A DNA stretch of 64,000 nucleotides from Filimonas zeae. Its GTDB lineage: Bacteria; Bacteroidota; Bacteroidia; Chitinophagales; Chitinophagaceae. The stretch is from contig NZ_BMIB01000003.1 in assembly GCF_014641615.1 (NCBI RefSeq), forward strand, positions 124,001 to 188,000, given 5' to 3'. Below the pieces are notes generated by a model. That model saw only the letters and a list, made by a program, of their open reading frames with translations, was not told the DNA's origin and did not search any database. A program made the translations under genes and the position numbers. Below, in pieces: positions 54,321-61,434 of the stretch; position 1 is the stretch's first letter, and each line of letters opens with the position of its first letter.

Positions 54321-56564
54321 TTATAAAGACTGATGAAAGCGCCTGGTTTCATCCAACGCCGCATCGCAACAGGCTTTCACAAAATTAATATTGATAATAG
54401 CGTCCTGTTTGGCAATGCTGGGGTCTTCCAGTACCGATAAGGCATCATGTAGTTTATCGGTAAGGCCCATAATAGAGATGGTGGTTTTGAGATGATGGGC
54501 TATTTTGTTCATAGCAGGGATAGCTTCCAGCTTGCAGGCCTGCATCAGATCTTCCACTTCGCCGGGTACAAAATCAATAAACTGTTGTGCGGAGACTTTC
54601 ATAAATTCCGTATCGCCTTTGGCAATGTCCAGCAGGTAATCCAGCTGAATATAATGCCAGCTTTGTTCGGGCAGAGCAGCAGTGGGTGCGGGCTCCGGAA
54701 CTATTTCTGGTTCTGCTGTTTTTTCTGTGATGTTGCAGAAGCGGGCAATCATATCAAACAATTGCCTTTCACGTATGGGTTTAGATATGTATTCGTTCAT
54801 ACCCATGCTCAGGCATTTTTCCCTTTCACCAGCCATGGCGTGTGCTGTCATGGCTATAATAGGTATTTGCAGTTGCAGATCTTCCCGTATGCTGCGGGTG
54901 GCGGTATAACCATCCATAACGGGCATCTGCATATCCATCAGCACCAGTGAGTATGCACGTTTACCCAGTGCTTCAATTACCATTTTTCCATTGTCTACCA
55001 TGTCAAACTCCAGGCCCCATTGCTGTAACATATAGGTCATCAGGCTGCGGTTGGTGGCATTGTCTTCTGCTATCAGAATGCGGATGCCGTTTTGCGGGTC
55101 CTGCTCAAACTTGCCGCCATCCCAATGGGCAGGCGCTTCCAGCTGGGTTTCAGAAACCTGATAAGGTATATTAAAGCGGAATGTAGAGCCTTCGCCCACC
55201 ACACTGGTTACCTCTATGCTGCCGTTTTGTAGTTCAATCAGGTCTTTTACAATAGAAAGCCCCAGACCTGTGCCACCAAAGCGGCGGGTAATAGAGTTTT
55301 CGCCCTGGTTAAACCTTTCAAAAATTACTTTCAGTTTATCCTGTTCAATACCGGGGCCATTGTCAATAATTTTACAGTTGAGGTTTACCTCATTGTTTTC
55401 GCGGCTGAGCACGGTTACCAGTATTCTTACCTGTCCTTTTTCTGTAAACTTCAGCGCGTTGCCTATCAGGTTTACCAGTATCTGTGTTAAACGGGTGGCA
55501 TCGCCAATAAGCGTGTCAGGCACACTGTCTGCCACCTGGGTAAGCAGGTGAATGCCTTTTTCCGTGGCTTTGCGGCAGAACAGGGTTTCTACAGATTGTA
55601 ACAAACCACGCACACTGAAAGGGTAGGCTTCTATGCGAACCATGCCTGCTTCTATGCGGGATACATCCAGTATATCGTTTACTATATCCAGCAGGTTTTC
55701 GCTGGCTTTGCGTATAGAAACGGCAAAGTCTTTCTGTTTATGGTCCAGCTGTTCCCGCTCCAGAAAATTGCTGAAACCCAGAATGGCGTTCAGCGGCGTG
55801 CGTATTTCATGGCTCATATTGGCCATGAAGTTTTCTTTTATACGCGCGGCCTCCCGCGCCCGGTTTTCCGATTCGTTCAGTTGCAGAATCAGCGTGTTCT
55901 GGTATTGAATCCGTTTTATAATAAACCAAAGCCAGCCCACACCGCTTATCAGTATTACTATCACCAGCAGGGTGCCCCAGTTTTTGGCTTTACGGCCACT
56001 GTTTTCAATATCGCTGGTAAGCTTTACAATAGCGTCCTGTCTGTTTTCATAAATTTTACGTACCAGCGAACTTATTTCGTTGGAGGTTTCGCGCGCCATG
56101 GGGTTGGCTATAAAGCTGGTATCATCCATACGGCCCGAGCGTACGTATTCCTCCATCAGCATATCCCGCGCTCTCAGTTTCTGACGCGCCAGGTAGTTGA
56201 GCCGGTTAATGTATACAAGCGATTTGGGGTCGGTATTGGTATCATCCAGCGTATCCAGATAGTTTTCAATCTCGTTAATCTTGTGGGCTACGCCTTCAAT
56301 ATGCGAGGTGTCGTCTGTGGCAATTGCGCCCCTGATGCGGCTTTCTACCCATATAATATCCCTTTCCAGTTCGCGTAGGTAGTTGGTAATGCGCAACTCG
56401 CGCATCAGCCGTTCGTTACCGGTTATTAACGCATCAATATTCCGGTCAGAGTTCCATTGAATGGACAGCAGCAGCAACAACCCGGTCAGAAAAGTGACCA
56501 TGATAGATGCGAGGAAGGGTTTGCCAGTCAGGATTTTCATGTAATGTTTCAGCTTTTGCCTCAT
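54321..56564 (-). CDS. Membrane hybrid histidine kinase with receiver and HPt domain
   Basis: About 747 residues from the ATG at 56564, which follows GGAAAA; starts at 56597 or 56540 are possible. Two transmembrane helices (LASIMVTFLTGLLLLLSI and LLVIVILISGVGWLWFII) flank a helical extracytoplasmic sensor. HisKA is MSHEIRTPLNA (His about 252) and the HATPase has NLIGNALKFT, DNGPGI and GGTGLGLSIV. The receiver has LIAEDNATNRS with acceptor Asp in LMDMQMPVMDGYTA. The C-terminal HPt domain carries the phospho-His in IAHHLKTTISIMGL. It is downstream of the LytTR regulator gene on the same strand. Confidence 0.93.
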   Translation of the reverse strand: MRQKLKHYMKILTGKPFLASIMVTFLTGLLLLLSIQWNSDRNIDALITGNERLMRELRITNYLRELERDIIWVESRIRGAIATDDTSHIEGVAHKINEIENYLDTLDDTNTDPKSLVYINRLNYLARQKLRARDMLMEEYVRSGRMDDTSFIANPMARETSNEISSLVRKIYENRQDAIVKLTSDIENSGRKAKNWGTLLVIVILISGVGWLWFIIKRIQYQNTLILQLNESENRAREAARIKENFMANMSHEIRTPLNAILGFSNFLEREQLDHKQKDFAVSIRKASENLLDIVNDILDVSRIEAGMVRIEAYPFSVRGLLQSVETLFCRKATEKGIHLLTQVADSVPDTLIGDATRLTQILVNLIGNALKFTEKGQVRILVTVLSRENNEVNLNCKIIDNGPGIEQDKLKVIFERFNQGENSITRRFGGTGLGLSIVKDLIELQNGSIEVTSVVGEGSTFRFNIPYQVSETQLEAPAHWDGGKFEQDPQNGIRILIAEDNATNRSLMTYMLQQWGLEFDMVDNGKMVIEALGKRAYSLVLMDMQMPVMDGYTATRSIREDLQLQIPIIAMTAHAMAGEREKCLSMGMNEYISKPIRERQLFDMIARFCNITEKTAEPEIVPEPAPTAALPEQSWHYIQLDYLLDIAKGDTEFMKVSAQQFIDFVPGEVEDLMQACKLEAIPAMNKIAHHLKTTISIMGLTDKLHDALSVLEDPSIAKQDAIININFVKACCDAALDETRRFHQSL

Positions 56565-56670
56565 TTTTCCACACTTAGTACAGCAAAGCTTGTACATAAG
56601 CGATCATTAACGTTCCTGCATCCGTTGAAAGCGGAATAAGGTTCGCTGAAAAGGCATTTTTGCCCGTTGG

Positions 56671-57366
56671 TTATATAATATTCATGCGAATACTCAGTGG
56701 TTTGCGGTAGGCATCGGCCAGCGGTATATTGTGTTTGCCTACTTTCAACGTTCCTTCCTGCAGCGATTCTATTTTGCTGATGGCTACCAGATAAGAGCGG
56801 TGTACCCGCGAAAACATACTGGCAGGCAGGCGCTGTTCTACCGATTTAAGGGTGGTATGAACGGCGTAAAACTTTTCCTGCGTATGCAGTTTTACATAAT
56901 CGCCCATAGCCTCGGCAAACAACAGATCGTCCAGCTTCAGTTGCTTTACCACATTGCCATCGCGGATGAATATAAACTCATCCTGCGTGTAGCTTACTTC
57001 TTCTTTTTTGCTGTCGTACACCTCGCGCACTTTTTCCAGTGCCTGATGAAAGCGGGCGGTATTAATGGGCTTTACCAGATAATCCACCACATTCAGCTCA
57101 AAGGCTTCCGCAGCATATTCTGTTTTGGAGGTGGTAAATATAATCAGTGGTTTTTTCTGTCCCAGGCTTTTGGCCAGTTCCAGGCCGCTCATGCCGGGCA
57201 TTTCAATATCCAGCAGTAATAAGTCTATCGGTTTGTTTAAAAGAATATGCAGTGCTTCGTCTGCACTACCACAGTCGGTTACGGTGGCAAAATCCCTGGT
57301 TTGGCTGCATAATTTTAACAGCACACTCCGGGCTACCAGATTGTCGTCTACTATAAGCGTGTTCAT
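56671..57366 (-). CDS. LytTR-family response regulator
   Basis: A 231-residue regulator starting MNTLIVDDNLVARSVL; an upstream ATG at 57405 would add residues before the receiver. The receiver has Asp acceptor in LLLDIEMPGMSGLE, Thr in IIFTTSK and Lys in DYLVKPINT. A LytTR DNA-binding domain follows (FIRDGNVVKQLKLDDLLFAEAMGDYVKLHT, FSRVHRSYLVAISKI). It precedes the hybrid kinase, 106 bases apart, so the HPt of that kinase may phosphorylate it; this pairing is inferred from position. Confidence 0.92.
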   Translation of the reverse strand: MNTLIVDDNLVARSVLLKLCSQTRDFATVTDCGSADEALHILLNKPIDLLLLDIEMPGMSGLELAKSLGQKKPLIIFTTSKTEYAAEAFELNVVDYLVKPINTARFHQALEKVREVYDSKKEEVSYTQDEFIFIRDGNVVKQLKLDDLLFAEAMGDYVKLHTQEKFYAVHTTLKSVEQRLPASMFSRVHRSYLVAISKIESLQEGTLKVGKHNIPLADAYRKPLSIRMNII

Positions 57367-57538
57367 GTCCAGATAAAAAACGTTAACAAATGTAATGCTT
57401 GACAAATGAAAACCCAGGTTAGCTTCTGGTAAATTAGCGATATATTCTTGTATAAATCGTCAATAAGGGTGGATAAACAGCCGGCAACAATAAATTTATC
57501 AACTGCTTCGGGTTCTGGTATTGTGGTAATTTGGACTC

Positions 57539-57724
57539 ATGGAAAACGAGGAATTCGACAAAGGGAAAAACATCGTTATCGTAGGGGAGTTGCCGTTTTT
57601 TTACGATCCTGCCGATAAAGCAGTGCAGGAAATGCTGAAAAGATCGGAGCAGGTAGGCAGTAATGCCAGCACTTACGAAATCCGGTTAACCGGCAAGGGG
57701 AAAAAGAAAAAGGTAAAAGAATAA
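57539..57724 (+). CDS. Small hypothetical protein
   Basis: A 61-residue protein with an acidic start (MENEEFDKGKN), a hydrophobic stretch (IVIVGELPFFYDPADKAV) and a Lys-rich tail (GKGKKKKVKE). Codon use resembles that of neighbours, so it is probably real. It is divergent from the LytTR gene and is followed by a terminator. No family recognised. Confidence 0.5.
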   Translation: MENEEFDKGKNIVIVGELPFFYDPADKAVQEMLKRSEQVGSNASTYEIRLTGKGKKKKVKE

Positions 57725-57735
57725 TGCGAAATTAA

Positions 57736-57768
57736 AAGGGCCGGGTGTAATAATCCGGCCCTTTCAGT
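57736..57768. terminator. Terminator between two small convergent genes
   Basis: AGGGCCGG pairs with CCGGCCCT around a short AT-rich loop. Flanking A and T runs are moderate, so it may serve both strands. Confidence 0.65.
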
Positions 57769-57808
57769 TATAAAAGAGATATTGTTGTTGAGTAACAAAA
57801 AACGCTGG

Positions 57809-58162
57809 CTACATAGCTAATGCCATATGAGTAGCTTCCGCTTCTTCCTCTGCTTCGGTAAAAGCTGCAACTACAGGGGCTACATCCATAGTTATGGTAG
57901 TTTGGTAGTGGTTTATCTGCCGTATCAGCTTTTCCTTCAGATCGGGCAAGCCGTTGTTGTTGCCTGTCTTTTGCTTGTTTAATTTCTGGTAAATATTCCG
58001 CAGGTTTTCCAGCGGTTCTTTTCCAAATATGCCGTTACGGCAATTGGCTATTACCAGAAAACCCTGGAGCGTTAGCGTAATACGCTTTAACTGCGTGAAA
58101 CCCTTTTGATCGCAGGATGCTTCCTGTATTTCCGGAATCAGTTGTGCAAAGTCAATTTCCAT
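57809..58162 (-). CDS. Hypothetical helical protein
   Basis: A 117-residue soluble protein, predicted mostly helical with two Cys (EIQEASCDQKGFTQ, VIANCRNGIFG) and a Glu-rich C-terminus (AEEEAEATHM). Unrecognised. It is immediately to the left of the repeat region, and a repeat-derived minus-strand open frame runs 11 bases into its start. Confidence 0.55.
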   Translation of the reverse strand: MEIDFAQLIPEIQEASCDQKGFTQLKRITLTLQGFLVIANCRNGIFGKEPLENLRNIYQKLNKQKTGNNNGLPDLKEKLIRQINHYQTTITMDVAPVVAAFTEAEEEAEATHMALAM

Positions 58163-58351
58163 AGTTCAACAGTTGATTTCTAAGGTAGCTGTATTTGTTA
58201 ACGGGGAGATAAAATGAAGGCCCCTTAAAAGGAGGGGGCGGCAGATTTGGCCGGTGAACGGGCTGAATTATCCGGTGTTTGGAGGTGTTTTTATTCAAAA
58301 CACCTCTGAATGGGTTACTAAACAGCCCCAAAAATGTTTCAGCGGGCGCGC
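58163..58351. other. Left flank of the repeat region
   Basis: 189 bases with G-rich and C-rich short runs (GGAGGGGGCGGC) and no supported gene. Open frames enter from the repeat array on the minus strand but show no family resemblance. Confidence 0.4.
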
Positions 58352-58693
58352 TTTTCTTCTGCTCCGTTGGCTGTTGCAGAACATTTGCCCTGCAGATTGC
58401 CTGCTCTGCTGAATGGATCAACCGCACCGTCCGGTAAATTGTCCACTCCGTTGAACGGAGCAGAACATCCGCCCGATAAATTGTCTGCACCACTGAACGG
58501 AGCAGTTGCACGGCTGAATAAATTGTCTGCACCGCTGAATGGAGCAACTGCACCACTCAATAATTTGTCTGCTCCGTTGAATAGAACAGTTGTACAGACG
58601 AGTAAATTGTCTGCTCCGTTCAATGGAGCAGAACATCCGCTGAATAACTTGTCTGCTCCACTCAACGGAGCAGAAGATCCACTGAGTAAATAG
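58352..58693. repeat. 42-bp tandem array built on a self-complementary 21-bp half-unit
   Basis: Eight contiguous units start at 58352, 58394, 58436, 58478, 58520, 58562, 58604 and 58646, exactly 42 bases apart, plus a partial copy. The first two are the most degenerate. Each unit has a dyad half (pattern CTGCTCCGTT-G-AACGGAGCAG with variants; a perfect CTCCGTT-G-AACGGAG at 58446-58460) and a more variable half of related sequence ending GAATAAATTGT. Because 42 is a multiple of 3, several frames stay open on both strands. The plus strand encodes repeats of SAPLNGA, and the minus strand the same or SAPFNGA. No spacers occur, so it is not CRISPR. Coding, structural or selfish roles cannot be separated from sequence alone. 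Confidence 0.9.
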
Positions 58694-58890
58694 TTGCTTT
58701 TGGGGAGGAAATATACCTTTTGGCACCGCCGGTCAGCACGGACATGGTTTAAAATACCTGTTTTACAAAGGCGCTGGCAATTTTTCAATAATTGGTTATT
58801 TGTACAACCCTATGGTGGTTATGTCAGTATTTGTTTGCATGCTTTCATTTTCATGCAGCCAGTGTTGCAACATGTTTGTCCTGCACTCCG
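58694..58890. other. Spacer between the two repeat arrays
   Basis: About 197 non-repetitive bases. Open frames from both arrays run through it, including one starting at 58694 on the plus strand, but codon composition gives no sign of a gene. Two or so very degenerate 21-base units may extend back to about 58870. Confidence 0.4.
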
Positions 58891-59184
58891 GCGGAATCGT
58901 ACAACTATCCCGGCCATCCGCAGTGCTATGCCGTTGAGTGGGATAGTACTGCGGATGATCGGCATAGTTGGCGCGCTGAGCCGCATAGCTATGCGGCTCA
59001 GCCGCAGTATTATGCCGATGAGTGGGATAGCACTTTGGATGATCGGCATATATATGCGGATCATCCGTACATATGTACCACTCACCCGCACATATATCCC
59101 GTTGAATGGTAGTGCTATCCGTTTCATCCGCACATATATGCCGATGAAGCGGATAGCTGTACGGATGATCGGCATAGTTTTCCC
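58891..59184. repeat. 21-bp self-complementary tandem array
   Basis: Fourteen contiguous 21-base units in strict register from 58891, for example at 58975, 59038, 59122 and 59164. The consensus is about GATGATC-CGCATA-G-TATGCG, where CGCATA and TATGCG form a dyad. The boundary of the units at 58975 holds a perfect 28-bp palindrome (58975-59002; half GCTGAGCCGCATAG). A 22-bp palindrome with one mismatched pair lies at 59041-59062. Both strands encode similar heptads: plus HIYADHP-, AEPHSYA-type; minus IYADHPK-, AEPHSYA-type. Open frames cross it on both strands. No gene is claimed. Confidence 0.9.
58975..59002. repeat. Perfect 28-bp palindrome inside the second array
   Basis: Two uninterrupted 14-base halves, GCTGAGCCGCATAG and its reverse complement. 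Such a cruciform-capable sequence is unusual inside a stable chromosome region. Confidence 0.92.
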
Positions 59185-59405
59185 GATTGCCGGGGAAGTG
59201 GTGGGGGTGAATCTCACATATGACAGACTGATGGCCACATAAGTGCGGGTCGGTTCCAAAGCTGTATAGATGAGCATAGCATATATGGGCACGAATCCCG
59301 CATATGGAACCCAGAATCCGGTTTAATACAGGCCCGTTTTTTGAAGTTTCAGGCGTGTGCAACGAAACCTTTTTCCGTAACATCATATATTGAAAAAAAA
59401 CATTC

Positions 59406-59762
59406 ATGAAACAATCTTGGCTGGGGGGAGTGCTGGGGCTATTACTGTTGTTTGTATCCTGCGCAAAAAAAGAAACAACCTGTGGTTGTGAGGCCCCCAC
59501 GCTGCGCATGGCAGCTGACCAGGCAGGAACACTTTACTACGATTCCACACACCGGCAGCTGGTTATTCTGGCATCTCCAATGCCTGGCCCGCTTTATTTT
59601 ATATGTTCTTTCAATGCTCAGGCAGATAGTGTATTTCAGAGGCTTACGCTTCCGCAGAATGTTACTTTTTCAGGGGCGTTAAAAGCGAGTTGTACAACGG
59701 ATGTTATGACCTTTGGTACTGGGGTGGCGGATATAGGGTTAACGGCGCTTAGAGTGAGATAA
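59406..59762 (+). CDS. Hypothetical lipoprotein
   Basis: A 118-residue protein with a lipoprotein signal (LLLLFVSC, Cys 19). The mature part has a CGC pair and a further Cys pair (FICSF, KASCTT). The strand-rich sequence (LYYDSTHRQLVILAS, GPLYFICSFNAQ, GVADIGLTALRV) suggests a small beta-sandwich. It lies just right of the repeats. A 237-codon minus-strand open frame overlaps it, but the signal peptide argues for the plus strand. Confidence 0.75.
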   Translation: MKQSWLGGVLGLLLLFVSCAKKETTCGCEAPTLRMAADQAGTLYYDSTHRQLVILASPMPGPLYFICSFNAQADSVFQRLTLPQNVTFSGALKASCTTDVMTFGTGVADIGLTALRVR

Positions 59763-59913
59763 TTTATATATCTTGTGATTTTAAATAAAACCGGACCAAT
59801 TCAAATACTATCTGATGGAGTAAACATATTTGACAGCATTTATATGTAAAGTATAAATGTTGTTTTTGTTTGTACGGGTGTATAACTTCACTGGTGTAAA
59901 TGGAACCAATAAT

Positions 59914-60232
59914 ATGAAGGGTAGTTGTCGCTTTAATATTCTTTTGTTTCCTTTCTTGTACTACTAATACCGGTTATAAGAAGTTGTCTCAAATAGAATG
60001 CGAAGAATCTAAAGGGTTGATCATAACTGATAAGCCAATTACCAATAAACCATTGGTATGCGCTGTGCTAAATTATTATGGAATCGATTTCTTGTGTACC
60101 AACGGAGAGTTGTTTGTTAAAGAGAAAATGTTAAATGCTGACAGAAGCTTGTATTGGAATATCTTGTTAAAAGCTGCTGATTCTGCCTGGATTAAGAGCC
60201 ATTTAAAATTGAAAGCGATTAACTCGGATTGA
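59914..60232 (+). pseudogene. Lipoprotein gene with probable one-base frameshift
   Basis: From the ATG at 59914 the frame ends after 17 codons. The +1 frame from about 59921 reads VVVALIFFCFLSCTTNTGYKK, a clear lipoprotein signal with lipobox FLSC, and runs on to 60232. No start codon precedes that frame after its upstream TGA at 59915. Removing one G from the GGG at 59919-59921 would give MKVVVALIFFCFLSC and restore a 105-residue protein. The mature part (KPLVCAVLNYYGIDFLC, SLYWNILLKAADSAW) belongs to no family I recognise. Either a real mutation or a sequencing error explains it; a start at TTG 59984 would lose the signal. Confidence 0.7.
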
Positions 60233-60302
60233 GTAGTAGATGAAAACTTAAAGCCATCGGAAAATTTGATAGAACAAGCTAAGTTTTAGCCCAATTAACG
60301 AT

Positions 60303-60986
60303 ATGTTGAAAACGATAACGGTAAGAATTCATTCTGGTAAAGGAACACCTGTAAAGCAATATTATACAGGAGGCATAGATGAGCTTTATTACATGAATTT
60401 AGGAAAGGTTAATTGTAACGGTATTAAGATTATTAATGTTTATTTGTCTGATTCTGATTCTTACAGAAAGGTACTTCCAGCAATTTTAGAGCAGGACTGT
60501 AAGTTTGATTTGTTATTATACGATCAACTAAAAGACAATCCTTTTCAGTGGAAAAAAGAGGTATTAATGGCTATTCATTCAACTTTGCTGAAGTTGTGTG
60601 ATGAGTTCAATTGGGATGCGAAACCTTTTGAAGCGGCTTATGAGAAATGTATGGAACAACAGTTGGAATTAAAGTGGTTTTTTAAGAACAGACTATTTCT
60701 TAGCCCCGACAAGCAGCATTATATAGGTTTTTATCATTGGGTGGACGTTGGAGCTTATAAAGTTTATGAAGTATTATACGATAAGAAGAAAAGTGAAATT
60801 GCCCGCCGTTTATGTTTTCAGGATGAGGTTAGTGTTTTCAAAGTAAGCAAAGTGTTATGGGAAGAAGATAGCTGTTTTTTTACGTACCAATTCAATGGCC
60901 CTGAAAAGCTATTTAAGACTTATGTAGCTGATATAATTGAAAATAAACCTTTAGAATTGAATAAGCCGACCAGTGCTTTTTTTTAA
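60303..60986 (+). CDS. Unrecognised 227-residue protein in the AT-rich island
   Basis: A soluble protein, mixed alpha/beta, with no signal peptide. An opening strand (MLKTITVRIHSGKGTPVKQYYTGG) is followed by a helical middle (ATLLKLCDEFNWDAKPFEAAYEKC-like region). A strand-rich C-terminal half contains KQHYIGFYHWVDVGAYKVYEVLYD. The codon use is clearly more AT-rich than in the core genes left of the repeats. Position between a broken lipoprotein gene and a DUF2185 immunity pseudogene suggests an immunity-type or accessory protein, but this is inference only. Confidence 0.7.
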   Translation: MLKTITVRIHSGKGTPVKQYYTGGIDELYYMNLGKVNCNGIKIINVYLSDSDSYRKVLPAILEQDCKFDLLLYDQLKDNPFQWKKEVLMAIHSTLLKLCDEFNWDAKPFEAAYEKCMEQQLELKWFFKNRLFLSPDKQHYIGFYHWVDVGAYKVYEVLYDKKKSEIARRLCFQDEVSVFKVSKVLWEEDSCFFTYQFNGPEKLFKTYVADIIENKPLELNKPTSAFF

Positions 60987-61032
60987 TAAATTGATGGAGC
61001 ATTAAACCTGCCGATATAGGATATTCAGTCTT

Positions 61033-61392
61033 TTGATCAGAGATCGGTATATTGCTGACAATATTGCTAAGAAGTTTAAACTTGACAAGTCACAAATTAA
61101 GAGGTTACTTCCTCCTATGGGAGGTTGTATTGCTACAGATGAGATTACTGTGAATGGACATTTGGTGGGTTATATGTATCGGGATGAGCCGTTTTTTGAA
61201 AATGATAGTGGGTGACGCTTTTTTTCTGGTGATGAAAGTCAGGAGTATATTGATGATAGCAGTAATTCCATGATATATGAGGTAAATACCATTGCAAATT
61301 ATGATGGTGCTATTATTCCTTATTTGTCTTTGCCTGTAGGGACTAAACTAGAGCGATTTGATAAATCCGGTTTATATAAAATAGTTTCATAA
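61033..61392 (+). pseudogene. DUF2185/Imm33-like immunity gene interrupted by TGA
   Basis: The frame reads GGCIATDEITVNGHLVGYMYRDEPFFENDSG, then TGA at 61213-61215, then RFFSGDESQEYIDDSS, YEVNTIANYDGAIIPYLSLPVGTKLERF, ending at TAA 61390-61392. The two halves join in one frame to match the DUF2185 (Imm33-like) pattern, where the residue at the stop is normally Trp (SGWRFFSGDE). So one TGG to TGA change truncates the protein. The start is unclear: a TTG at 61033 is the first candidate after an upstream stop at 61003. DUF2185 proteins often act as immunity proteins in polymorphic toxin loci. Confidence 0.82.
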
Positions 61393-61434
61393 TGTTGGAA
61401 TAGAAACAATATCGGCATACTAAATAAGAGTTCT

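Noticed and set aside
58334..58693. 119-codon plus-strand open frame over the first array
   Set aside because: All repeat frames are open because the period is a multiple of 3, so an open frame is not evidence of coding; no start context or homology supports it.
58352..59184. Repeat region as a CRISPR array
   Set aside because: Units are contiguous and of fixed length with no unique spacers between conserved repeats, and no cas gene is in the window.
58796..59509. 237-codon minus-strand open frame covering the second array
   Set aside because: Its N-terminal part is antisense to a lipoprotein gene with a clear signal peptide, and its middle is only the repeat. It is kept as an open question, not as a gene.
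61033..61215. 60-codon open frame as a complete small gene
   Set aside because: The DUF2185 domain continues in the same frame after the TGA, so this is the truncated front half of a pseudogene.
61213..61215. TGA as Trp recoding or selenocysteine
   Set aside because: No other in-frame TGA was noticed in the genes of the window, and no SECIS-like hairpin is evident after it; simple decay is the cheaper explanation.
59763..61434. Island as an integrated transposon or prophage
   Set aside because: No transposase, integrase, terminal inverted repeat or target duplication was seen.
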